Shown here: positions 15,514 to 23,098 of the stretch, one piece after another | Position numbering within the stretch: the stretch's first letter is position 1 | Layout of the letters: each line of letters opens with the position of its first letter | Assembly (NCBI GenBank): GCA_945877365.1 | Contig: CAMCRV010000019.1 | Coordinates: 1-44,567, forward strand | Direction: 5' to 3' | Source of the DNA: an uncultured Clostridia bacterium | GTDB taxonomy: Bacteria > Bacillota > Clostridia > Oscillospirales > Oscillospiraceae | DNA length: 44,567 nucleotides | Program-made: the position numbers and the translations under genes | Notes under the pieces: model-generated | The model's input: the letters and a program-made list of their open reading frames with translations, nothing else | What the model was told of the DNA's origin: nothing | Database searches by the model: none

Positions 15514-16863
15514 CTATTCCCGGACGAGACAACAGATACTTTCCACATGAGCGCAGCGTGGAAACAGGTCGGCGGCCATGGCGGTTTGCAGGCGATAGCC
15601 GTGCTGCTTCAGCAGGGCTGCATCCCGGGCAAGGGTCGCCGGGTCGCAGGAAACATAGACGATGCGCCGGGGATTCATCCGGTGCATGGCCTCGATGGCA
15701 TCGGCACTCAGCCCCTTCCGGGGTGGGTCAACCACCACCACATCCGGGCGGATACCCTGCTTTTCCAGCTCCAGGGCGGCGGCTCCGGCATCGGCGCAGA
15801 GAAATTCCGCGTTTTCAATGCCGTTGCGCCGGGCGTTGTCCCGGGCATCCTCCACCGCCTGGGGGATTACCTCCACGCCGATGACCCTTCCGGCGGCGGA
15901 TGCCATAGCAAGGGTGATGGTGCCCACGCCGCAGTACAGATCCAGCACCAGATCCTCCTTTGTAATTCCGGCAAGGTCGATGGCGGCCTGATACAGCCGC
16001 TGTGCCTGATGGTGGTTCACCTGATAAAAGCTCCGGGGGGACAGCCGGAAGGTCAGGCCGCAGAGGGTGTCCTCGATATAGCCCTTGCCGTGGAGGGTGA
16101 GAAATCTGTCCCCCAGCACGGCGTTGCCCTTTTTGGTGTTGACGCTGAGCACCAGAGTGGCAAAGCCGGGGATCTTCTTGAGCCGCTGAATCAGCTCCTC
16201 CGGACGAGGAATCTTCTCCCCGTTGATGACAAGGCACACCAGAATCTCCCCGGAAACCGCCCCCCGGCGGACATAGATGTGCCGCAGAAGCCCCTTGTGC
16301 GCCACTTCGTCATAGGCAGTCACCCGATATTGGTTGACATAATCCATAACCGCAGTCTTCACGGCATCGGTTTGCTCCGGCAGAATATAGCAGCGGTCAT
16401 TTTCCACCACCTGATGGGTGCCTGCCCGGAAGAATCCGGCATACGCCCGACCCTTTTTCTGCGCCACGGGGTACTGCGCCTTGTTCCGGTAGCCAAAGCA
16501 GGTGGGAGCCGCCAGAATGGGCATTTCTTCCAGCTGCTCCCCGGCCATCCGGTTCAGGCAGGTTTTCACCCGCTCCGCCTTCAGCCGGGTCTCCTCCTCG
16601 TAATCCATGTGCCAGAAGTCACAGCCGCCGCAGAGCTTGGCCACGGGGCACTCCCGGTTCACCCGGTGGGGGGATTTTTCCAGAATCTCCGTGATTTTCC
16701 CGGCAGCCCAGGTCTTCTGCGCCTTTTCAATCCGCACCCGAACCCTTTCCCCGGCAATGGCGTTGGGGATGAACACGGCGCAGCCCTCAATGTGGGCGAT
16801 GCCCTGTCCCTCGGCGGTGTAGTCGGTGATGACAGCTTCGTAAATTTCGTTTTTGGTCAGCAT
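15514..16863 (-). CDS. rlmD: 23S rRNA (uracil-C5)-methyltransferase, RlmD/RlmCD type
   Basis: Protein of 449 aa. An N-terminal TRAM domain (about residues 5-60) is followed by Fe-S cluster cysteines (CPVAKLCGGCDFWH near 72-85 plus a later Cys), and a SAM-binding domain with LDLYCGVGTITL near 300. VVVDPPRKGL near 385 and the catalytic Cys in YVSCDPATLARD near 405 complete the family pattern. The predicted reaction is SAM-dependent methylation of a 23S rRNA uridine; which position (747, 1939 or both) cannot be decided from sequence alone. Its ribosome site AAGGAG overlaps the stop of the GNAT gene upstream, so the two are co-translated. Confidence 0.93.
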   Translation of the reverse strand: MLTKNEIYEAVITDYTAEGQGIAHIEGCAVFIPNAIAGERVRVRIEKAQKTWAAGKITEILEKSPHRVNRECPVAKLCGGCDFWHMDYEEETRLKAERVKTCLNRMAGEQLEEMPILAAPTCFGYRNKAQYPVAQKKGRAYAGFFRAGTHQVVENDRCYILPEQTDAVKTAVMDYVNQYRVTAYDEVAHKGLLRHIYVRRGAVSGEILVCLVINGEKIPRPEELIQRLKKIPGFATLVLSVNTKKGNAVLGDRFLTLHGKGYIEDTLCGLTFRLSPRSFYQVNHHQAQRLYQAAIDLAGITKEDLVLDLYCGVGTITLAMASAAGRVIGVEVIPQAVEDARDNARRNGIENAEFLCADAGAAALELEKQGIRPDVVVVDPPRKGLSADAIEAMHRMNPRRIVYVSCDPATLARDAALLKQHGYRLQTAMAADLFPRCAHVESICCLVRE

Positions 16864-16872
16864 ATCTGCTCC

Positions 16873-17337
16873 TTACAAAACAGACTCCATAGTGATATTT
16901 CTGGGCTTCATACCCTGCTTCTGATAGAAGGCCATGGCACTGTCGTTGCCGCACCAGACATTCAGGGTGATGGTACGGAAGCCCTCTCCCCGGGCATACT
17001 TGCAGACATGGTCATACAGCTGCTGGCCGATGTGCTTGCCCCGGCAGGTTTCGTCCACGCACAGGTCGTCGATATACAGGGATTTTTCGTCCTGCAAAAC
17101 CGGGTTATCCTTGGTCTCCTTGTGGATGCAGAAGCAGTAGCCCAGCACAGTTTCCTCCACAGCCACGAAGATGGGGCGCTGGGTGTCCTTCAGCAGCTCC
17201 TCCAGAGCGGCATGATCGTATTTCAGGGGATGCTCCCGGAACAGGTCGGGGCGGATGTTCCGGTGGACATGACCCACCTGACCCAGCAGGTTCAGAATTC
17301 CGGGAATATCGGAGGTGTTTGCAAGACGAATTTCCAT
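16873..17337 (-). CDS. GNAT family N-acetyltransferase
   Basis: Protein of 154 aa with the GNAT fold: MEIRLANTSDIPGIL at the start, YIDDLCVDETCRGKHIGQQL near 92-111 (acetyl-CoA loop, R-G-x-x-I-G) and the C-terminal AMAFYQKQGMKPR. Substrate unknown. The ATG at 17337 (AAAGGAAG upstream) was chosen; the longer frame to 17415 starts inside a repeat element. Operon with rlmD (9-nt gap). Confidence 0.88.
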   Translation of the reverse strand: MEIRLANTSDIPGILNLLGQVGHVHRNIRPDLFREHPLKYDHAALEELLKDTQRPIFVAVEETVLGYCFCIHKETKDNPVLQDEKSLYIDDLCVDETCRGKHIGQQLYDHVCKYARGEGFRTITLNVWCGNDSAMAFYQKQGMKPRNITMESVL

Positions 17338-17389
17338 AGTGATTTCTTCCTTTCTAACATAATGGGCACGGTTTGTTGGAGATAGCGGA

Positions 17390-17621
17390 AAATTGGAATT
17401 TGTGGGGATGCCCAAAGCCTCCCCTGTGTAAGGGGTTGTGCTCCGCGCAGCGAATCAAAATCTCCATGATTGCCAGTGGCAATCATACCAAAATGTATCA
17501 GGTGGCAAAAATCTATTGATTTTTGCCGGAGGGGTTGTCCTGACAAATGTCAATCCCCCAGTCAGCTGCGCTGACAGCCCCCTTTACACAAGGGGGCCTT
17601 TAGATCGCCAAATTCCAATTT
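17390..17621. mobile_element. MITE-like element R1, long copy (232 bp)
   Basis: It is bounded by AAATTGGAATTT (17390-17401) and AAATTCCAATTT (17610-17621). The ends continue as imperfect inverted repeats containing the AAGGGG / CCCCTT hairpins. Compared with the copy at 31497-31664 it carries 64 extra bases (17436-17499), which include a perfect hairpin ATGATTGCC-AGT-GGCAATCAT. It lies upstream of the GNAT gene, between divergent genes. Confidence 0.85.
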
Positions 17622-17740
17622 TTCTGCCCATTCCTTTTCTTTATGCCCCATCATAGCATAATTTCCCCTCAGCGTAAATGCCGGGGTTGAGAAAAAGCGA
17701 AAAAACTGGTATGATACCGATAAAAGGAAGGGATGGGATT

Positions 17741-18613
17741 ATGGATTATCGCAACTGTACCCTGTGCCCCCGGATGTGCGGCGCGGACAGAGCCGCCGGG
17801 CAAACCGGCTTCTGCCGCTGCCCCGGCACCGCGCTGGTGGCAAAGGGGATGCTCCACCACTGGGAGGAGCCTGCGCTGGCCGGAAACGGCGGCAGCGGCG
17901 CGGTGTTTTTTGGCGGCTGCACGCTGGGCTGCAAATATTGCCAGAACGCCGCCATCAGCGGCGGCGCGGTGGGAAGTCCCACGGACAGTGCCGGGCTTCG
18001 CCGGATGTTTGAAGAGCTGATCGCTCAGGGAGCGGAAAACATCGATCTGGTGACCCCCACCCATTATCTGCCTACCATTTTGCCAGCCCTGACCCCCAGG
18101 CTGCCGGTGCCGGTGGTGTACAACTGCGGCGGCTATGAACGGGTGGAAACCTTGCAGGCTCTGGAGGGGAAGGTGGACATCTTCCTTCCCGATCTGAAAT
18201 ACGCCGACCCCCAGCTGGCAAAGCAGCTGTCCGGGGCGGAGGACTACTTCCCTGTGGCCACCGCCGCCATCCGGGAGATGGTGCGCCAGACGGGCGCACC
18301 GGTCTGGCAGGGAGACAGGCTCCTGCGGGGCACCGTAATCCGCCATCTGATTCTTCCGGGGTATGTGGACAATTCCCTGCGGGTGCTGGACTGGATTGGA
18401 GAAAACTTCGCCCCCGGAGAAGTCCTTGTCAGCCTCATGCGGCAGTACACCCCTATGGGCGGTCTTCCGGCTCCCCTGAACCGCCGGGTCAGCGACGAGG
18501 AATACGACGCCGTCCTCAGCTGGATGTATCTGAACCGGCTGGAGGGCTTTATTCAGGAGAAGGATTCCGCAGATTCCGGATTTATTCCCGATTTTTCTCT
18601 TTACAATTCCTGA
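17741..18613 (+). CDS. Radical SAM protein, PflX-like (pyruvate formate-lyase activase-related)
   Basis: Protein of 290 aa with a radical SAM cluster motif CTLGCKYC (about residues 63-70, in GGCTLGCKYCQN) and an N-terminal Cys set (CTLCPRMCGAD...GFCRC). This is the arrangement of the PflX/YgkA-type subgroup whose substrate is not established. Other family features are VTPTHYLP, PVVYNCGGYE and FLPDLKY. The start at 17741 (MDYRNCT) has AAAGGAAGGG upstream. It ends just before the promoter of the THF riboswitch/folT unit. Confidence 0.88.
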   Translation: MDYRNCTLCPRMCGADRAAGQTGFCRCPGTALVAKGMLHHWEEPALAGNGGSGAVFFGGCTLGCKYCQNAAISGGAVGSPTDSAGLRRMFEELIAQGAENIDLVTPTHYLPTILPALTPRLPVPVVYNCGGYERVETLQALEGKVDIFLPDLKYADPQLAKQLSGAEDYFPVATAAIREMVRQTGAPVWQGDRLLRGTVIRHLILPGYVDNSLRVLDWIGENFAPGEVLVSLMRQYTPMGGLPAPLNRRVSDEEYDAVLSWMYLNRLEGFIQEKDSADSGFIPDFSLYNS

Positions 18614-18629
18614 CAGTTCGTGGTATAGT
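18600..18629 (+). promoter_or_regulatory. Promoter of the THF riboswitch-folT unit
   Basis: TTTACA (18600-18605), an 18-nt spacer, TATAGT (18624-18629). The -35 overlaps the last codons of the radical SAM gene, and the expected transcript start is about 18636, immediately before the aptamer. Confidence 0.6.
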
Positions 18630-18638
18630 GGTGAGCGA

Positions 18639-18733
18639 ACAGAGTAGGAAACCTCGCGTGAAGTGCCGCCAGAATGGGGAGTTGTATGGTGGACGAAGGG
18701 CTTTTGCCCGCGATGGGGTATCCGCACCCGCTG
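18639..18733 (+). ncRNA. THF (tetrahydrofolate) riboswitch, folT type
   Basis: The conserved blocks of the THF-I aptamer appear in order with the right spacing: AGAGTAGG, CGCGTGAAGTGCC, GAATGGGGAGTTG, GGACGAAGGG, GCGATGGGGTATCCGC and ACCCGCT. Paired arms include GGGC/GCCC (around 18698-18709). It is followed by an intrinsic terminator and then by a FolT-like gene. That fits transcriptional attenuation by folate and the known association of this riboswitch with folate transport in Clostridia. Confidence 0.9.
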
Positions 18734-18771
18734 GAATCACACGCCATATATGGGCTCTGTCTGTACGCCTG

Positions 18772-18804
18772 CTCCCCTGCGGCTTTGCCGCCGGGGAGTT
18801 TTTT
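18772..18804 (+). terminator. Attenuator terminator of the THF riboswitch
   Basis: CTCCCCTGCGGC pairs with GCCGCCGGGGAG (one mismatch) around TTT and is followed by six T residues. It lies between the aptamer and the folT ribosome site, so folate binding probably favours termination. Confidence 0.9.
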
Positions 18805-18827
18805 CTATCTTTCCAAGGAGGAGCCTT

Positions 18828-19871
18828 ATGTACAACAACAAATCCACAAGTCTTTACAAAACCCCATTTTCCAAGGCCTACTGGCGCGATGCCGCCGCGG
18901 AGCTTCGGGACACCCGGATGCTGGTGTTCGCCGCCCTGATGATCGCCCTGCGGGTGGCTCTGAAAATGGTGTACATTCCCCTTGCCCCCAACCTGAAAAT
19001 CAACACCGCCTTCATCGCCAACGCCCTGGGCGCCATGGTCTTTGGCCCGGTGATGGCAACCTGCGCCGCAATTATCAGCGACCTGCTGGGGGTGCTCCTC
19101 AGCGGCGAGCCCTACTTTCCCCCCTTTGTACTGACGGAGATTGCCGGCTCCCTGATCTTCGCCCTGTTCCTGTACCGGGCCAGACTCACCCCCACCCGGG
19201 TGATGCTCAGCCGGTTCTGCATCTGCCTGTTTGTCAACATTCTGCTGCAAACACCCCTGATGATGCTGTACTACAGGTTCTACATGGGCGGCGCGGTGTA
19301 TGTCCTCACGGTGCCCCACATTCTGAAGAACCTGTTCATGTTCCCCCTGGAAACCGTGGTGCTCACCATGTTCCTTGCCCTGATGCAGCCCATCACCTAC
19401 CGGATGCACCTGACCTACAACCCGGAACCCAGCCTGCGGTTTGAAAAGAAGCAGCTGGTGATGCTGGGCATCCTGTTTGTCTTTGGCTGCGGCTGCGTGG
19501 CCGGGTATCTGGGCTATCACTATGAACACACCTCCCTGTCCGCCAGCTACACCACCGCAGAGCGTGTGGAGAAAAATACATGGATGCAGGACATTCTTAC
19601 GGAGCAGACCGGCGAAGCCGACACCCCAACGGTGGCCATCATCGAATCCGCCAAGAAGCAGTTTCTGGGGAAGGACATCATCTACACCGTAGCTTACTAT
19701 GCCGTGGATGCCGATGCCTATGAAGCCTCTGGCGGAGATCTGACGGAGCTGCGGAAGCTGAAAAAGAGTGCCGCCGCCAAATCGGAGGATTTGCAGCGGC
19801 TGGGCACCGCCGTGGTGGTGTGCAATGAGGACACCGGGGAAGTGATTTCCTTCGACTACAAGCCGGAATGA
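18828..19871 (+). CDS. folT: FolT-like ECF transporter S component with extracytoplasmic C-terminal extension
   Basis: Protein of 347 aa. Residues ~30-200 are the membrane S component of an ECF (energy-coupling factor) folate transporter: hydrophobic helices with MLVFAALMIALRVALK, IANALGAMVFGP, ISDLLGVLL and ETVVLTMFLALMQ. The THF riboswitch upstream supports folate as substrate. Typical FolT proteins are about 170-190 aa. Here an additional membrane helix (about 208-227) and a soluble region of ~120 residues follow, with the motif TPTVAIIESAKKQFLGKDIIY. I do not recognise that domain. ATG at 18828 has AAGGAGG 7 nt upstream. The shared EcfAAT module is not in this window. Confidence 0.85.
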   Translation: MYNNKSTSLYKTPFSKAYWRDAAAELRDTRMLVFAALMIALRVALKMVYIPLAPNLKINTAFIANALGAMVFGPVMATCAAIISDLLGVLLSGEPYFPPFVLTEIAGSLIFALFLYRARLTPTRVMLSRFCICLFVNILLQTPLMMLYYRFYMGGAVYVLTVPHILKNLFMFPLETVVLTMFLALMQPITYRMHLTYNPEPSLRFEKKQLVMLGILFVFGCGCVAGYLGYHYEHTSLSASYTTAERVEKNTWMQDILTEQTGEADTPTVAIIESAKKQFLGKDIIYTVAYYAVDADAYEASGGDLTELRKLKKSAAAKSEDLQRLGTAVVVCNEDTGEVISFDYKPE

Positions 19872-19917
19872 AAAGGGCTGCTTCCATAGTTGGGGAAAGC
19901 GGTCTTTACCGACTTAA

Positions 19918-20065
19918 GCCTTCCCCTTTGGGGAAGGTGCCCCAGTGCGCACACTGGGGCGGAAGAGGGCGGTAAAGCATAAATCCTTCTTCTGCATTTC
20001 GGCGAAATGGTAGGAGCCTCTTCCGACCTCGCTTACGCTCGGCCACCTTCCCCAAAGGGGAAGGC
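19918..20065. mobile_element. MITE-like element (148 bp) with 22-bp terminal inverted repeats
   Basis: The ends are identical inverted copies (19918-19939 and 20044-20065) beginning GCCTTCCCCTTTGGGGAAGG, and each is itself nearly palindromic. The inside has no gene. Just outside lie further inverted stretches, TTGGGGAAAG (near 19891) and CTTTCCCCAA (near 20085), so one palindrome appears to sit within another. Confidence 0.75.
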
Positions 20066-20112
20066 ATTACTCAAATAAATAACCCTTTCCCCAATGATTG
20101 ACATCACACCAT

Positions 20113-20158
20113 AAAAAATGCCGTCACGGAACAATCCCCTTTCCGTGACGGCTTCTTT
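20113..20158. terminator. Bidirectional terminator between folT and the NuoE-like gene
   Basis: A 12-bp stem GCCGTCACGGAA / TTCCGTGACGGC is followed by TTCTTTT on the plus strand and by ATTTTTT on the minus strand. The genes on either side converge here. Confidence 0.88.
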
Positions 20159-20580
20159 TATTGGTTCAGCAGCTCTTCCAGCATTTGCCGGGTGACGCCG
20201 GTGTGGAGCCTTCCGTCAAAGCGGAGGTTGGGTCCCTTTCCGCACTGGCGCATACAGGGCACCAGACGAAATTCAATTCCCTTCTGCTTACACAGAGCCC
20301 GGGCAAAGTCTGCAAGATCGTCCCGGCGGCCGCAATTTACGCTGCCGCACAGCTCCAAAGTGTGGCTGTCCTCCAGCCGGAGACTGGGCAGGCGGCGGAT
20401 ATAGGCCAGAAACAGGCTTTCCTTGCAGCCCCAGCTTTCAGCCGCCCGGGTCAGCATCCATTTGGGAATGCTGCCCTTCTGCGCCTGAACCTCCTTCAAA
20501 AACTGCACCACCGCGGTCTGATCCCCCGGCGCGCCCTGATTGCGGTAATGGTTCAGGGCTTCCTCAAAATTCCAGTCCAT
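20158..20580 (-). CDS. NuoE-like thioredoxin-fold [2Fe-2S] protein
   Basis: Protein of 140 aa related to the 24-kDa subunit of NADH dehydrogenase and hydrogenase/formate dehydrogenase gamma subunits. It has a helical N-terminus (FLKEVQAQKGSIPKWMLTRAA), then four cluster cysteines in CGSVNC and CMRQC, as in NuoE. ATG at 20580 has GGGAGG 6 nt upstream and overlaps the end of the alaX-like gene by 17 nt. No NuoF-type partner lies nearby, so its electron partner is unknown. Confidence 0.82.
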   Translation of the reverse strand: MDWNFEEALNHYRNQGAPGDQTAVVQFLKEVQAQKGSIPKWMLTRAAESWGCKESLFLAYIRRLPSLRLEDSHTLELCGSVNCGRRDDLADFARALCKQKGIEFRLVPCMRQCGKGPNLRFDGRLHTGVTRQMLEELLNQ

Positions 20581-21736
20581 GATGTCCTCCCGGGGTGTGG
20601 AAAAATGCCTCAATCTGCTGCCGGGCGGCAGCGAGCCTGCCCTGCTGATAGTTTGGCTTGCCGCCGCCCCGACCCCCCAGAGCGGCGGTCATCTCTTTGG
20701 TGAAATCCCGCAGGTCCCCCTGTCGGGTCACCAGACAGAAGCCGTAGGCCCCATCCTCCCCGGTGAGAACGGCAGCGGCGCCGCCGCAGGTTTCCGCGAT
20801 GGCATCCGCCAGCTCCCGGAGGGCGGTGTTGTCCAGCCCCTCCTGAAAATGCAGCACATTGCCTGCTCCGGCGTAGCCTTGAGCAATGGCAGAGAAAATC
20901 TGCCGTTCCAGCCCGGTAATGCGGTATTTCAGGGCGGCAAGCTGGTCGTTCATCTTTCGTGCGGCCTCTCCCGTTTCCGTGATTTTCGCGGAGAAGGCCT
21001 GAGAAACCTGCCGGTTCTGGTCATAGGTCTGATTCAGAATTTCCAGCGCCCAACGGCCGCAGGCCATTTCCATCCGGGTGCCGCCCCGGAAGGGGATGGC
21101 GGAAAACAGCTTGATAAGGCCGATCTCCCCGGTGGAGGCCACATGAACGCCGCAGCAGGCGCAGGTATCGTAGCCCGGCACCTCCACAATCCGCACCGGC
21201 CAGGGCAGCGCCCGTTTGGTGCGATAGCGCACATTGGGAAGCTCCTGCTCCGAGGGTGTCCAGATTTTCAGGGGGATATTCCGCCACACCGCTTCATTGG
21301 CGGCGGCTTCCAGAGACGGCAGCTCCTGAGCGGGAATCACCCCATCGAAATCGATGGTGATCACATCGCTGCCCATGTGAAAGCCGGTGTTGTGGTATCC
21401 CCAGCGGCTGTGGATCAGGCCGGAGACGATGTGCTCGCCGCTGTGCTGCTGCATCCGGTCAAACCGTCCGGCATAGTCCAGAATCCCCTCCACCTGAGCG
21501 CCCACCTCCAGCGGCGCGGAACACAGGTGATAAATTTTCCCATCCTTTTCCCGGACATGGGTCACCGGAACGCCCCCAAGGGTGCCGGTGTCCGCGGCCT
21601 GTCCACCACCCTCGGGGTAGAAGGCCGTGGCATCCAGCTGAATCTCCCAGCCCTTCTGTGCCTGCTGGCAGGCGGTGACCCGGGCGGTAAACCGGGACAG
21701 GTGACAATCTTCATAGTAAAGGGTTCTGCATTCCAT
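20564..21736 (-). CDS. AlaX-like alanyl-tRNA editing protein with DHHA1 domain
   Basis: Protein of 390 aa resembling the editing half of alanyl-tRNA synthetase. It has AFYPEGGGQAADTG near 40, the zinc site residues QQHSGEHIVSG near 95 and CACCGVHVASTGEIG near 190, then a coiled-coil and a C-terminal DHHA1 domain ending GGRGGGKPNYQQG. It is predicted to hydrolyse Ser-tRNA(Ala) or Gly-tRNA(Ala) in the cytoplasm. ATG at 21736 has GAGGTG upstream. It overlaps the NuoE-like gene. Confidence 0.9.
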   Translation of the reverse strand: MECRTLYYEDCHLSRFTARVTACQQAQKGWEIQLDATAFYPEGGGQAADTGTLGGVPVTHVREKDGKIYHLCSAPLEVGAQVEGILDYAGRFDRMQQHSGEHIVSGLIHSRWGYHNTGFHMGSDVITIDFDGVIPAQELPSLEAAANEAVWRNIPLKIWTPSEQELPNVRYRTKRALPWPVRIVEVPGYDTCACCGVHVASTGEIGLIKLFSAIPFRGGTRMEMACGRWALEILNQTYDQNRQVSQAFSAKITETGEAARKMNDQLAALKYRITGLERQIFSAIAQGYAGAGNVLHFQEGLDNTALRELADAIAETCGGAAAVLTGEDGAYGFCLVTRQGDLRDFTKEMTAALGGRGGGKPNYQQGRLAAARQQIEAFFHTPGGHHGLEF

Positions 21737-22177
21737 GGCGGCACCTCATTTTTTATTGGTTTCTTGCTGCTGTCTGAATTGCTGATTGGAGCAACACATA
21801 GCAGGGGGACAAAATTGGAATTTATCGACTTCGTCGAATTGATAATTTATAATGGATAATTGAAAATGATTGTGTCCCTTCGGGACGATTTTGAAATCAT
21901 TTTTTGTGGTTCCTCTCGGTTTTTCTTTTTAAATTCATCCCGAAGGGATACCACAATTATCAATTATCAATTTTCAATTGTCAATTAAATAACAATTTTC
22001 CATAGAACATCAGTATACCACAGGGGCGGCAGCTTTGCAAGGCAATCCCAATTTTGGTAGACATAACGCATTTTTTATGGTAATTAGCCCGGGTTTTCCG
22101 GAGAATTTACAAAAAAGTATAGATTTTTATGAAGAAATCGTGTACGATGGGCGAAAACATAGGATGAGGTGATTTTT
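21737..22177. repeat. AT-rich intergenic repeat region
   Basis: It contains AAATTGGAATTT (21812-21823), runs of ATAATTGAAAAT and AATTATCAATT (about 21840-21860 and 21955-21990), and a split hairpin GTCCCTTCGGGAC / TCCCGAAGGGA. Shorter relatives occur at 24025-24080 and 39715-39765. The stretch 22080-22170 should hold the promoter of the phospholipase-like gene, but no strong -35/-10 pair was seen. No gene. Confidence 0.6.
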
Positions 22178-22918
22178 ATGCCTTCCAATTATGCCCATCA
22201 CCGCTTCGGGCAGGATGCGCTAAAGCTGCTCCCCCTGCGGCAGCAGCGTGCCATCGGGCGGATGCAGCGGCTGTATGATGCCGGAACCCACGGCGCGGAT
22301 ATCTTCTTCTACAGCAATCCCTTCGTCAAGGACGATCTTTCTGCCCTCCGGGAAACCTGCAACGGCCTCAACAGCCGGGAGGTGATTGCCCGGTGGTGCG
22401 AGGTTCTGAAGCAGCACCCCTCCGAGGGAGCGCAGGCCTACCTCTACGGATTGCTTGCCTACTGCTGCCTGCGCTCCTGCCTGATGAGCACCCTCACCAC
22501 CCCCGTGGAGGGGACGGATATCGTTGACCGGGAGGTGGAATTCGACCGGTATCTGCTGACCCTGGACGGCAAAACCCCTGCCCAGACCTACGACCTCAGC
22601 CGCAGTCTGAAGGTCACCCGGGGGGAGTGTCTGACCATGGCCCCCTTCTTTCCCCCTGCCGCCCCCGGAGATATCCACCGGTGCATGGTGAATTTCCGGC
22701 TGGCCACCCGGTTCCTGGCTCGGAAAAGGCGCAAAGCCCTCTCCCTCTGGCTGAAGCTCACCACGGCTCAGTTCCGCCGGCAGCAGATGCCGGAGCATCC
22801 CAACCACCGCTGCCTGCATCTGGACAGCGCCCTGATGGAGAGCTACCGCCAGGGGCTGATGCTCTACCCCCTCTGGGCACAGCAGCTGGAGGCACATTTG
22901 CAGACAAGTGAGGAGTGA
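22178..22918 (+). CDS. Zinc-dependent phospholipase C family protein
   Basis: Protein of 246 aa. It begins MPSNYAHHRFGQDAL and continues with HGADIFFYSNPF, YGLLAYCCLRS and VDREVEFDRYLL, the pattern of the bacterial zinc-dependent phospholipase C/S1-P1 nuclease-like helical family. His and Asp residues that would bind metal are present. It has no signal peptide, so it probably acts inside the cell. Many Clostridia carry such proteins with no proven substrate. ATG at 22178 has GAGGTGA 5 nt upstream. Confidence 0.78.
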   Translation: MPSNYAHHRFGQDALKLLPLRQQRAIGRMQRLYDAGTHGADIFFYSNPFVKDDLSALRETCNGLNSREVIARWCEVLKQHPSEGAQAYLYGLLAYCCLRSCLMSTLTTPVEGTDIVDREVEFDRYLLTLDGKTPAQTYDLSRSLKVTRGECLTMAPFFPPAAPGDIHRCMVNFRLATRFLARKRRKALSLWLKLTTAQFRRQQMPEHPNHRCLHLDSALMESYRQGLMLYPLWAQQLEAHLQTSEE

Positions 22919-23098
22919 GCAGTTAGCAGTGATGGTATCCCCTTTGGAGACGAATTGATTAAGAGGTTCCCCAGATCTGGAAAGCACCCGGGATATCATT
23001 GGCTGAGCAGGTTTTGCCCTGCGTGAATCCCACCCAGGTTTCCTTGGGGCTGCATAACCCACAGTCGCAGACTGCATTTTGTAGAAGGAGCACGGATT

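Noticed and set aside
16873-17415. Longer N-terminus of the GNAT protein
   Set aside because: The additional residues are encoded inside an R1 mobile repeat, whereas the ATG at 17337 has a ribosome site and matches the family start.
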